NCBI GenBank assembly: GCA_002328825.1
Contig: DCWI01000108.1
Location: forward strand, 1 to 23,740
DNA: 23,740 nucleotides
Origin: Nitrospiraceae bacterium UBA2166
GTDB lineage: Bacteria > Nitrospirota > Nitrospiria > Nitrospirales > UBA2166
Direction: 5' to 3'
The position numbers and the translations under genes are program-made. Below, one piece after another: positions 1-8,253 of the stretch (positions within the stretch are counted from its first letter, which is position 1; each line of letters starts with the position of its first letter). The notes under the pieces were generated by a model, which was not told the DNA's origin, did not search any database, and worked only from the letters and a program-made list of their open reading frames with translations.

Positions 1-196
1 GCGGTGAGCTCTTACCTCGCCATTTCACCCTTACCTGTGATGGAAATACCTTTCCCATCCATCGGCGGTATATTCTCTGTGGCGCCGGTGTCGGATCGCT
101 CCGCCTGGGCGTTACCCAGCACCTCTGCCCGTGGAGTCCGGACTTTCCTCACTCCATGATAAAAAAATGAAGCGCAGCCGTCCAGTCTCCTCACCA
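1..196 (-). ncRNA. rnpB: RNase P RNA, 5' portion (3' end beyond window)
   Basis: Catalytic RNA of RNase P, which trims tRNA 5' leaders. Read on the minus strand it has the hallmark GAGGAAAGTCCGGACTCC near its 5' end (about 130-150), then an ACAGAGAATATACCGCC segment, then the GGTAAGGGTGAAA and GGTAAGAGCTCACCGC blocks typical of bacterial A-type RNase P RNA. The 5' end is placed near 196 from the position of a TACTAT -10-like box and from alignment of GGAGACTGGACGGC with the usual P1/P2 start. The 3' half lies to the left of base 1. The identification is very firm; the exact 5' nucleotide is an estimate. Confidence 0.95.
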
Positions 197-202
197 CATC
201 TC

Positions 203-208
203 ATAGTA
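203..208 (-). promoter_or_regulatory. Candidate -10 box of rnpB
   Basis: The minus strand reads TACTAT about seven bases before the expected RNase P RNA 5' end. No good -35 box is visible at 16-18 bases upstream, so this is a one-element call supported mainly by position. Confidence 0.35.
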
Positions 209-359
209 CAATAATGTTCTCTAGGCTAACGGCCATGGCTTACCAATATACGGTTATGTGCCCTCAAAACAATTTCAATTTTCTATCTATCGGACTCATC
301 ACGAAATAGCCCGGTTAATTACAGGCTCAGACAACGTCGGCTCCATACATGTTCTCATT

Positions 360-1115
360 TTATTTTGCACCAAATTGTTTTTCGCCAGGCCAAAACAAAA
401 ACCTCTGGCAATGAGAACATACATGTAATTCCTCGCCTCGTCTGACCTCAGCAACTAATTGCGGAGGAACCTGCAGTTGGCACCCTGAGCAGGTACCTTC
501 ATGAACGGGAACCATAGGACGATCCGAACGTGACGAGCGAACTTGTTCATATTGCTTGAGCAATATCTCATCCAATTGCGGAGTAAGCTGCTGATACGAA
601 TGCAAGAGTACTTGTAATTCCCGGTCAATCTCAGCCTCCGATGCTTCAATCTTAATCAAGGACGATTTGAGTGCAGCCTCCTGTCGTCTTATCTCATCTT
701 GTGCTCTCAAAACCTGCTTCTCAACAGCTTCTGCTCGGTCCATAACGAGAAGAAGTTGTTCCTCGACCTGACCTTGTTTTTTTCTTGCCAAATCAATCTC
801 AAAAAGATGGGCTTGATATTCCTTGTTAGTTTTTAGCTCGCCCAAACGATCCTGGGATTTTTGTATGTTTTTTTCCTGAACTTCAAGCTCAATTTCAAGG
901 CTCTTCCAAGAAGACTGAATCTCCTTCTGGACCTTCAGAGCCTTGTCATGATCACTCCCTGCCTGTTGCATCAATTGCTCGATGACAGCGTGGGTTTGTG
1001 GAAGGTGAGCCTTCTGCTCACGGAGCCCCAACATGGTCATATCAACCTCTTGAAGCTCAACAAGCAGTGCAATCTGCTCTTGAATGCTCACACCACTACT
1101 TAGTATTACGGCCAT
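360..1115 (-). CDS. Coiled-coil protein with C4 zinc ribbon (COG1579 family)
   Basis: A 251-residue protein, the usual size for COG1579. Residues ~15-190 are rich in Glu, Lys, Gln and Leu and look like a long antiparallel coiled coil. The C-terminus carries a zinc ribbon with Cys209-x2-Cys212 and Cys233-x2-Cys236. Family members are predicted nucleic-acid-associated proteins with no settled biochemical role. The start ATG has GGGGGAG a few bases upstream. It is co-directional with rnpB, whose 5' end begins about 160 bases after its stop; I recall this gene preceding rnpB in other bacteria, so co-transcription or shared conservation is possible. Family assignment is firm; function is unknown. 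Confidence 0.9.
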   Translation of the reverse strand: MAVILSSGVSIQEQIALLVELQEVDMTMLGLREQKAHLPQTHAVIEQLMQQAGSDHDKALKVQKEIQSSWKSLEIELEVQEKNIQKSQDRLGELKTNKEYQAHLFEIDLARKKQGQVEEQLLLVMDRAEAVEKQVLRAQDEIRRQEAALKSSLIKIEASEAEIDRELQVLLHSYQQLTPQLDEILLKQYEQVRSSRSDRPMVPVHEGTCSGCQLQVPPQLVAEVRRGEELHVCSHCQRFLFWPGEKQFGAK

Positions 1116-1874
1116 CCTACTCCCCCAGCAATCCTTAGGATGTTCCGTAAGTAGCTGATGCGCATCTGTTTTTCTACCATAACGTTATCGGCCTTGTCCA
1201 CCTGAAGAGCCCTCGGAAACTGACTTAGCTAGACGCTCAATAAAAACATCTCGATCTCTAGAAATCTCAGCAACGGCTTGAGAATAACCCAATAGATTTG
1301 AGCACCCTACCCATCAGCAATATCTGAACAAATTTGTTGTAATATCTAGCTGAGAACCTGCTGAGGAAACACCTTCGCCAAGGTCAATTACGACAGAGCA
1401 ATCATAGTTTTGGAGCCAAATGTAACGCTGGGAAAACGAAATATACGCGCAGATAACAGCCCACTCGGAGGATCAGCACACTTACGAATTTCGCCTGTTT
1501 TGCTCTTAACTCCCCCATCCCCACAATTTTCTCTACACAGTAAGGGTTTTTATAGCTTAATGATCCCTCACTCTATTAGAAACATCATTTACCGCCGCGA
1601 TTCCAGCTTGGATTGCAGGGCTTTTTCTGACATAATCCATCTCTCCATGGCAGAAAGATGCCCTCCTCTAAAAGAGGCATCGTATTCATTATGAAAATCT
1701 CTCAGTATGATGGCTACTTAGCTTATCTCAACATCTGCCTGAAAATGAGGTGTGGCACGCGAGCCCCGCGCACATATGGGCACTGGGAAGAAGTAGTGCG
1801 GGGCAGCACACCATCATAAGACGAGGTGGAGGTAATCTGGGTGATTACTCAAGACGTATGAAAAGGAGTTGACG
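1116..1874. other. Gene-poor stretch with possible decayed coding sequence
   Basis: No intact gene is convincing here. On the minus strand, short protein-like pieces follow each other in different frames: one ending MIALS then stop (about 1520-1390), one containing VIDLGEGVSSAGSQLDIT (about 1435-1315), and one containing AVAEISRDRDVFIERLAKSV (about 1310-1190). Each is closed by a stop or needs a frame change to join the next. This could be a decayed gene, but open pieces of 30-50 codons also occur by chance, and I could not assign a family. A 94-codon plus-strand frame (1410-1694) lacks a ribosome binding site and family features. The right end holds the recA leader; no CTGT-N8-ACAG LexA box was seen. 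Confidence 0.3.
1763..1804. repeat. Imperfect inverted repeat in recA leader
   Basis: GCCCCGCGCAC (1763-1773) can pair with GTGCGGGGC (1796-1804) if two bases bulge, leaving a loop of about 22 bases. It lies ~70 bases upstream of the recA start. It might form an mRNA leader hairpin or end an upstream transcript, but no U-run follows, so its role is unknown. Confidence 0.35.
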
Positions 1875-2918
1875 GTGGCCGAAAAAACCAAAATGCGTAA
1901 AACAATATCTTCACAACATGCTGAGAAAGCTCCAAAAGCTGAAGCCCTAGCTGCTGCGATGTCCCAAATTGAAAAACAACATGGGAAAGGAGCGATTATG
2001 TTGCTCGGCACCGCGGAGAAGCCGACAGAGATTTCAGCCATTTCGACGGGTTCACTTGGACTCGATCTTGCTCTGGGAGTTGGTGGACTTCCTCGCGGTC
2101 GAGTAATAGAAATTTTTGGCCCAGAGTCCTCTGGAAAAACAACATTGACCCTCCACACTATCGCTGAAGCTCAAAAGGCTGGAGGAACTGCTGCATTTAT
2201 TGACGCGGAGCATGCTTTGGATCTCAAGTACGCGCGAGCCTTAGGCGTAAAGACAGATGATCTTCTCCTCTCTCAACCTGATGCCGGAGAGCAAGCACTT
2301 GATATTGCCGAAATGTTGGTCAGAAGTGGAGCGGTAGACATTGTAGTGATTGATTCTGTCGCTGCGCTCGTACCTCGCGCAGAAATCGAAGGTGAAATGG
2401 GCGATCCCCAAATGGGCCTTCAAGCTCGTTTGATGTCACAAGCACTTCGCAAGCTAACAGGAGCCATCTCAAAGTCAAATACTATGGTAATCTTTGTCAA
2501 CCAGATTCGCATGAAAATAGGGGTGATGTTTGGAAGCCCTGAAACCACAACTGGAGGAAATGCGCTAAAATTCTACGCCTCGGTTCGATTGGATATCCGC
2601 CGCATAGAAATGATCAAAGATGGCCAATCTGTGATGGGAAACCGAGTACGAGTCAAGGTCGTGAAGAATAAAGTTGCCCCTCCATTCCGACAAGCAGAAT
2701 TTGATGTCTTATTCAACCAAGGCATTTCAAAAACTGGAGAATTAATTGATTTGGGAGTTGAAAAACAAATAGTTGACCGCAGTGGTGCTTGGTACTCATA
2801 CAAAGGAGAACGTATTGGACAAGGAAGAGATGCGGCACGAACATTCCTCAAATCTCATGCCGATTTTGCCACAGAAATAGAGTGCAGCATCCGGCAGACT
2901 GTCGTTCAAAACAGCTGA
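1875..2918 (+). CDS. recA: Recombinase RecA
   Basis: DNA-dependent ATPase that forms filaments on single-stranded DNA, catalyses strand exchange and activates LexA self-cleavage. A length of 347 residues fits the family. Walker A GPESSGKTT is at about residues 82-90, Walker B VVIDSVAAL around 157-165, followed by the L1 segment EGEMGDPQMGLQARLMSQ and the L2 segment with GSPETTTGGNALKF. The GTG at 1875 is preferred because AAGGAG ends six bases upstream; the in-frame TTG at 1869 sits directly against that Shine-Dalgarno. In many bacteria recX separates recA from alaS; here alaS follows after 118 bases with no recX. No canonical LexA operator is evident upstream. Confidence 0.98.
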   Translation: MAEKTKMRKTISSQHAEKAPKAEALAAAMSQIEKQHGKGAIMLLGTAEKPTEISAISTGSLGLDLALGVGGLPRGRVIEIFGPESSGKTTLTLHTIAEAQKAGGTAAFIDAEHALDLKYARALGVKTDDLLLSQPDAGEQALDIAEMLVRSGAVDIVVIDSVAALVPRAEIEGEMGDPQMGLQARLMSQALRKLTGAISKSNTMVIFVNQIRMKIGVMFGSPETTTGGNALKFYASVRLDIRRIEMIKDGQSVMGNRVRVKVVKNKVAPPFRQAEFDVLFNQGISKTGELIDLGVEKQIVDRSGAWYSYKGERIGQGRDAARTFLKSHADFATEIECSIRQTVVQNS

Positions 2919-3036
2919 AATAGCTGGTCAATGATTAGCATTGAACATTTAATAAAAGACAAAAGAGTGTATGTCAACACAATCCGAAATCCCTGCTTGA
3001 GTTTTGACAACCTAATCTCTCACTACTAACGGCCTT

Positions 3037-5706
3037 ATGACCTCCACTGAACTTCGCGCTCAATTCCTCAATTATTTTTCTGAGCGAAAACACACCATTG
3101 TTCCCAGCTCCTCTCTGATTCCTCAAGCAGATCCATCATTATTGTTTACTAACGCAGGAATGGTCCCATTCAAAAACGTATTTCTTGGGGAGGAGGCTCA
3201 TGGATATTCGCGTGCAGTATCATCACAACGATGTATCCGTGCTGGTGGAAAACATAACGATCTTGAGCAGGTTGGGTTGACCGGACGACACCATACTTTC
3301 TTTGAAATGCTCGGAAACTTTTCTTTTGGAGATTATTTTAAGTCAGATGCTATTGCGTATGGATGGGATTTTTTGACCACACGAGTGGGCCTTCCAAAAG
3401 ATAAACTTCTGGTAACAGTTTTTCTTGACGACAGCGAAGCATATGATATCTGGCGCCAAAAAATTGGCCTCTCCTCATCTCGAATCTTCCGCTTAGGAGA
3501 GAAGGATAATTTCTGGCAAATGGCTGACACCGGTCCGTGTGGACCCTGTTCAGAGATCCACTTTGATCAAGGGCCTTCCATAAGTTGTGGCAAACCAACA
3601 TGTACAGTTGGATGCTCCTGCAATCGTTTTCTTGAAATATGGAACCTAGTATTCATGCAATACAATCGCGATAAAAGCGGAGAGCTACATCCTCTTCCAT
3701 CACCCAGCATCGATACCGGAATGGGCTTAGAACGACTCGCAGCAACATCACAAGGAACCAGCAACAACTACGAAACCGATGTGTTTCACGAGATACTTAT
3801 GACCATCGGAGAACGTGCATCTGTAAGCTATGGAAAAACTCCCAAAATCGATCGATCAATGCAGGTAATAGCTGATCATCTTCGAGCTATAGCATTTCTC
3901 ATCACAGATGGCGTTCTGCCGTCCAATGAGGGACGAGGATATGTACTCCGGCGTATCTTGAGGCGTGCAGCGCGACATGGAAGGCTACTCGGAATTCAGG
4001 AACCGTTTCTCCATACCATTATTCCAACGGTTGTTCAATCAATGGGTGAACCGTATCCGGAACTTCATGTGGCCTGCGCCGTCATTGAGAAAAACACGAA
4101 GATTGAAGAAGAGCGTTTTATTACTACACTTGATGAAGGCTTGCGAATTTTGGATCAAATCATTGAGTCGGTCACATCTAAGGGAGACACGGTTATTCCA
4201 GGGGAAACGACATTTAAGCTTTATGACACCTATGGTTTTCCTCTTGATCTCATCACAGATGTCGCCACCGATAATAACCTGACCGTCGACAAACTAGGGT
4301 TTCACTCACATCTCGATACACAGCGACAACGCGCACGAGAAGCGGGTGGATTTGGAAAAACAGAGGTCAAAGCGGTGTATGGGAAAGTCGCAGAGATGCT
4401 GGACACCCAGAATCTTTTAGATTCTCCCGATCACAGTCGCTTGGAAACGACTGAAACCCTAGTAGCTCTGATTCGAGATGAGCAAATTATCGATAAAGCA
4501 GAGGCCGGAGACATTATTGAGGTCTTGCTCACAAAAACACCTTTCTACGCTGAAGGGGGAGGTCAAGTTGGTGATCAGGGCATCATCCGCTGTTCTAGGG
4601 GTGTCATGGAGATCTCAAACACCTGGCAACCTTTTCCCACGTTGCACATACATCAGGGGCGCGTTACTCATGGTCACATTTTCGTTAATGACGAGGTTCA
4701 AGCAATTGTCAATCGCACGACCCGCTTCGATACAATGCGAAACCATACCGCAACTCACCTTCTTCACGCCGCTTTGCGCGAAGTTCTTGGAACACACGCG
4801 AAACAGCTTGGCTCATTGGTTGCTCCTGATCGACTACGCTTTGATTTCTCCCATATGACCCCGGTGACAGAGAGTGAACTCAATGATGCCGAACGGCTTG
4901 TCAATGAATGGATTCGTGAAAACATTGCCGTTCAACCACAAGAGATGAGTAAGAACGAGGCTCTTGCTCGCGGTGCTTTAGCATTTTTTGGAGACAAGTA
5001 CGGCGAAAAGGTCAGACTGGTGGAAATTGGCAACGCCAGCAAAGAGTTGTGCGGAGGAACACACTGCAAGCACACTGGGGATATTGGCTCCTTCAGACTC
5101 ATCAATGAAACAGGTATTGCTGCTGGAGTTCGCCGCATCGAAGCAGTCACTGGGCAAGGGGCCGACGATTATGCCAAATCCCGTAGCAATGAACTCCGTG
5201 AACTCGCATCCATTTTTAAAACTACCCCTACAGACCTTCTCTCTAAAGCAAAAAAAATAGTGACCCTCATGAAGGAAAAAGAAGAACTTGTCGAAACCCT
5301 CAGACAACGATTATCCTCGACCGAAATGCAGTCTAATTCAGCGCAACTTCGAACAATCGGCATGGTTCAGGTGTGCTCACAGAAGCTAGAAAAAGCGACT
5401 CAAGCAGACCTTAGAACCTTATCAGATTCGTATCTCGCACGAATGAAATCTGGGATCATAGCTCTTGCGTCGACCGATGATAAAAACGTTGCACTCCTCG
5501 TACGCGTATCGAAAGATCTTATTCCATATTTCCATGCAGGACACCTAGTCAAAGAGTTAGCCCCTCCTATCGATGGACGAGGAGGAGGAAAACCAGAAAT
5601 GGGTCAAGCAGGGGGGAAAAACTCGGATAAACTTGACTGGGTTCTTGGCGAAGAATTGGATCGCATAATCCAAGAAACTGTTAAAACCAAGGCATCAACG
5701 GCCTAG
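3037..5706 (+). CDS. alaS: Alanyl-tRNA synthetase
   Basis: Class II synthetase that charges tRNA-Ala and edits misacylated Ser/Gly. At 889 residues it is full length. The N-terminal catalytic core starts with the canonical FLNYF...HTIVPSSSLIP and FTNAGMVPFKNVFLG. A Cys cluster (CGKPTCTVGCSCNRF, residues ~183-197) precedes EIWNLVFMQYNR, as in many bacterial AlaRS. The editing domain has HTATH (570-574) and CGGTH (672-676), which supply the zinc ligands. The C-terminal C-Ala domain ends with GRGGGKPEMGQAGG. The ATG start matches the family start although no clear Shine-Dalgarno precedes it. ruvX begins nine bases after the stop, so alaS-ruvX-mltG is probably one transcript. Confidence 0.98.
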   Translation: MTSTELRAQFLNYFSERKHTIVPSSSLIPQADPSLLFTNAGMVPFKNVFLGEEAHGYSRAVSSQRCIRAGGKHNDLEQVGLTGRHHTFFEMLGNFSFGDYFKSDAIAYGWDFLTTRVGLPKDKLLVTVFLDDSEAYDIWRQKIGLSSSRIFRLGEKDNFWQMADTGPCGPCSEIHFDQGPSISCGKPTCTVGCSCNRFLEIWNLVFMQYNRDKSGELHPLPSPSIDTGMGLERLAATSQGTSNNYETDVFHEILMTIGERASVSYGKTPKIDRSMQVIADHLRAIAFLITDGVLPSNEGRGYVLRRILRRAARHGRLLGIQEPFLHTIIPTVVQSMGEPYPELHVACAVIEKNTKIEEERFITTLDEGLRILDQIIESVTSKGDTVIPGETTFKLYDTYGFPLDLITDVATDNNLTVDKLGFHSHLDTQRQRAREAGGFGKTEVKAVYGKVAEMLDTQNLLDSPDHSRLETTETLVALIRDEQIIDKAEAGDIIEVLLTKTPFYAEGGGQVGDQGIIRCSRGVMEISNTWQPFPTLHIHQGRVTHGHIFVNDEVQAIVNRTTRFDTMRNHTATHLLHAALREVLGTHAKQLGSLVAPDRLRFDFSHMTPVTESELNDAERLVNEWIRENIAVQPQEMSKNEALARGALAFFGDKYGEKVRLVEIGNASKELCGGTHCKHTGDIGSFRLINETGIAAGVRRIEAVTGQGADDYAKSRSNELRELASIFKTTPTDLLSKAKKIVTLMKEKEELVETLRQRLSSTEMQSNSAQLRTIGMVQVCSQKLEKATQADLRTLSDSYLARMKSGIIALASTDDKNVALLVRVSKDLIPYFHAGHLVKELAPPIDGRGGGKPEMGQAGGKNSDKLDWVLGEELDRIIQETVKTKASTA

Positions 5707-5715
5707 AACGGCGTA

Positions 5716-6159
5716 GTGATGAAGAGGATGTTGGGACTCGATTACGGTGAGAAACGCATTGGTGTAGCGATGAGTGATGAGCTCGGGATGATGGCTCACC
5801 CCGTTGAGACATACCACCGACGGTCACGAGCAGAAGATATAGACTATGTCAAAAAATTGGTCCATACTCACGCTGTCAAGACCATTGCAGTAGGCCTCCC
5901 AAAACATATGAACGGGGATCTGGGAACATCTGCAAAACGAGTTACCAAATTCATTAACGAGTTGGAAACAGAGCTTGATATCACGATTGTTCCTTGGGAT
6001 GAGCGGTTAACAACGGTGATGGCAGCACGCATACTCCAGAAGACGACACGAAGTCGCGCACAACGTACGAAAGTCATTGATCAAGTGGCATCCGTGCTCA
6101 TCCTGCAGAGTTACCTCGACAGCATGGATTCCCCTCAGAAAACCGAGGTGGATGAGTGA
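5716..6159 (+). CDS. ruvX: Putative pre-16S rRNA nuclease RuvX/YqgF
   Basis: RNase H-fold nuclease of the YqgF family, implicated in 16S rRNA 5'-end maturation and formerly called a Holliday junction resolvase. At 147 residues it is normal size. Expected acidic residues are present: Asp9 in GLDYGEKRIGVA, Glu96 in WDERLTT and Asp122 in IDQVAS. The VGLPKHMNGDLG loop is also typical. Start may be GTG 5716 or ATG 5719, which are adjacent in frame. The stop overlaps the mltG start by four bases (GTGA), a sign of translational coupling. Confidence 0.95.
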   Translation: MMKRMLGLDYGEKRIGVAMSDELGMMAHPVETYHRRSRAEDIDYVKKLVHTHAVKTIAVGLPKHMNGDLGTSAKRVTKFINELETELDITIVPWDERLTTVMAARILQKTTRSRAQRTKVIDQVASVLILQSYLDSMDSPQKTEVDE

Positions 6160-7166
6160 GTAGGTGGAGTGTCTCTCTCATCATGATCGTATGTTTATCC
6201 ATTACGTTGTATGGCGTACGCATCGTGTTTCTTCCGGCTCAAAATAGCGAAGGAGATGTTGTCCATACAATCATCACGGTGAAAGAAGGAGCAAGTCTCT
6301 ATCAAGTCACAAGCCAGATCACGGAGACGAGATTGATCAGCAATCACTCTGCCTTCGTAGCACTTGGAAAGCTCATGGGAGTCGAAGAGAAAATTCATCC
6401 CGGACAATATGACCTCAACAGCCGCATGGCTCCTTCGACTATTCTCACTATGCTCGCAACCGGACACACAATCCCCCACTGGGTCACCATCCCCGAAGGA
6501 TATTCAGTTCAGCAGATTGGAGAACTTCTCGAAAATATCGGCATTACAACTGCCACGCAGTTTATGCAGACAGCACACAGTGCTGAAGTGAGATTCGCGT
6601 TGGGAGTTGAAGAAGATACCCTCGAAGGCTTCCTCTTTCCAGAGACTTATCGCTTTCACCATAACACGTCTCCACTCAACATCATTCAAATCATGGTGGA
6701 ACAGTTTTGGAAGGTGTACACACCCGAAGTCCAACAACAGGCACGTGACCGTGGAATGAGTACACTGGAGGTACTCACCCTTGCGTCCATCATCGAAAAA
6801 GAGACAGGGGCGGAGGAGGAACGAGCACTAATCTCAGCAGTATTTCATAATCGCCTAAAATTCGGCATGCTTCTGCAGAGCGATCCCACAGTAATTTATG
6901 GATTGCCCTCTTTTGATGGGAACATTCGAAAACCAGACCTACAATATGATTCACCTTATAACACGTATCGAACACGTGGACTCCCACCAGGCCCTATTAC
7001 CAACCCCGGATGGGAATCGATTAAAGCCGCGTTAAACCCAGCCCCGGTGCCATACCTCTACTTTGTCTCAAAGAACGACGGAACCCACCATTTCTCTACC
7101 ACACTCGCTGAACACTCACGAGCCGTGTATCAATATCAAAAGAGGCCCAACCGTCGAACATCCTGA
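6156..7166 (+). CDS. mltG: Endolytic murein transglycosylase MltG (YceG)
   Basis: Membrane-anchored lytic transglycosylase that cleaves nascent glycan strands and so ends peptidoglycan chain growth. The 336-residue protein has one N-terminal membrane segment (residues ~5-27), a LysM-like region with TIPEGYSVQQIGELL (~111-125), then the YceG catalytic domain: LEGFLFPETYRF (~156-167), IIEKETGAEEE with the catalytic Glu (~212-222), HNRLKFGMLLQSDPTVIYGL (231-250) and the RGLPPGPITNPG loop (~274-284). It starts on GTG inside the ruvX stop. Its 3' end overlaps the RidA-family coding frame. Confidence 0.96.
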   Translation: MSRWSVSLIMIVCLSITLYGVRIVFLPAQNSEGDVVHTIITVKEGASLYQVTSQITETRLISNHSAFVALGKLMGVEEKIHPGQYDLNSRMAPSTILTMLATGHTIPHWVTIPEGYSVQQIGELLENIGITTATQFMQTAHSAEVRFALGVEEDTLEGFLFPETYRFHHNTSPLNIIQIMVEQFWKVYTPEVQQQARDRGMSTLEVLTLASIIEKETGAEEERALISAVFHNRLKFGMLLQSDPTVIYGLPSFDGNIRKPDLQYDSPYNTYRTRGLPPGPITNPGWESIKAALNPAPVPYLYFVSKNDGTHHFSTTLAEHSRAVYQYQKRPNRRTS

Positions 7167-7614
7167 CGACGCTATCAAACGCCTAGGGATCGTGCTCCCC
7201 ACCCCTCCTTCCCCATTGGCAAGTTATGTCCCAGCGGTGCTAGCTGGAAATCTCTTGTTCCTGAGCGGCATCCTTCCATTGCGCGACGGAAAACTTGTCT
7301 ATGAAGGAAAACTTGGATCCGATCTTGCAGTTGAAGAGGGCTACGAAGCCGCCAAACTTACGGCAATCATCGCTCTAGCTTCAATGAAAAATCAATTGGG
7401 AAGCCTGGAACAGGTGACCAAAATCGTAAGAATGTGTGGGCATGTCGCCTCGGCACCAGGATTTACCCAACAGCCTCAGGTTGTTAATGGTGCCTCCGAT
7501 TTTCTTGTTGCCATATTTGGAGATGTCGGACAGCATGCTCGGCTTGCATTGGGAGCCGCCGAATTGCCATTAAATTCGCCTTTGGAACTTGAACTTATTG
7601 TTCAAGTCAAATAA
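7153..7614 (+). CDS. RidA/YjgF-family enamine/imine deaminase-like protein
   Basis: COG0251 family. Archetypal RidA hydrolyses reactive enamines and imines from PLP enzymes; this longer ~153-residue subgroup is less well characterised. Visible family segments are LPTPPSPLASYVPAVLAGNL, FLSGILPLRDGKLVYEGKLG, VEEGYEAAKL, SAPGFTQQPQVVNGASD and HARLALGAAELPLNSPLELE. The start is a real problem. By family alignment the protein should begin near VEHPDDAIKRLGI, and AGAGG ends seven bases before the first of those codons, but that codon is GTC, not GTG. In-frame alternatives are TTG 7063, overlapping mltG by 104 bases, or GTG near 7192, which would remove the conserved IKRLGI. I give the aligned position. 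Family certain; start uncertain. Confidence 0.85.
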   Translation, partial: VEHPDDAIKRLGIVLPTPPSPLASYVPAVLAGNLLFLSGILPLRDGKLVYEGKLGSDLAVEEGYEAAKLTAIIALASMKNQLGSLEQVTKIVRMCGHVASAPGFTQQPQVVNGASDFLVAIFGDVGQHARLALGAAELPLNSPLELELIVQVK

Positions 7615-7644
7615 TCCCCTCCGATTATCAGAGTAATTATGTGA

Positions 7645-8253
7645 ATGTCTCCATACAACGGACATCTTCCCCTCTCAGAAATTCACAAGCGTCTGAACCG
7701 TCGTATCAAGATCTTCTACGGACACATTGAGCAGAGCCTCAGTTATGGACTCGATCATCTGTTTCATGATCGAGTGGATGAATATCTACAGTTTGAATCG
7801 AAAGTTGAAGATGTTCTTCGTGTCATCAACATCATTGTTGACGAGCTAGAAATCTCCAATGATATGTCAATATTAAGACGCATTGAAACTCGCTTGGATT
7901 ATATAGAAGATCAGTTTGACGAATTAGATTCCAAGGTGCGCGGACGTCGGCGAAGGCGCAGGCGACAACCATCACTGTTTGATTTCTTCCACAAAACTAC
8001 AGGCGAGGAAGGTGGGAAATTGAATGAAATGCGCAGTGAAATTAACTCCTTGTCCGAGGCTTATGAGATCCTAGGCCTCATGCCTGGAACCAGCCAACGT
8101 GAAATAACCACAACCTTTAGAAATAAAATTAGGGATCTTCACCCTGACACTCGCGGTGGAGATCGAAGCGCAGAGCCGTTGCTCCGAAAACTCATTGAGG
8201 CATACCAATTTCTAAAGGCTGAATACAAGGTTCATCCTGCCACCTTCAAGTGA
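7645..8253 (+). CDS. J-domain protein with N-terminal helical region
   Basis: A 202-residue protein. The C-terminal ~65 residues (about 138-194) are a J domain: AYEILGLMPGTSQREITTTF, then the HPD tripeptide at 166-168, then LLRKLIEAYQFLKAEY. J domains stimulate the ATPase of Hsp70/DnaK, so a co-chaperone role is likely. The first ~97 residues look helical and acidic, and are joined by a run of eight arginines in RGRRRRRRRQ (99-108) that could contact nucleic acid or membrane. There are no zinc fingers or G/F region, so this is not DnaJ itself. The stop overlaps the MFS gene start by four bases (GTGA), so the two are probably coupled. Confidence 0.85.
   Translation: MSPYNGHLPLSEIHKRLNRRIKIFYGHIEQSLSYGLDHLFHDRVDEYLQFESKVEDVLRVINIIVDELEISNDMSILRRIETRLDYIEDQFDELDSKVRGRRRRRRRQPSLFDFFHKTTGEEGGKLNEMRSEINSLSEAYEILGLMPGTSQREITTTFRNKIRDLHPDTRGGDRSAEPLLRKLIEAYQFLKAEYKVHPATFK

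Noticed and set aside
1410..1694. 94-codon plus-strand open frame upstream of recA
   Set aside because: No Shine-Dalgarno, no recognisable domain, and the sequence looks antisense to the minus-strand fragments in the same stretch.
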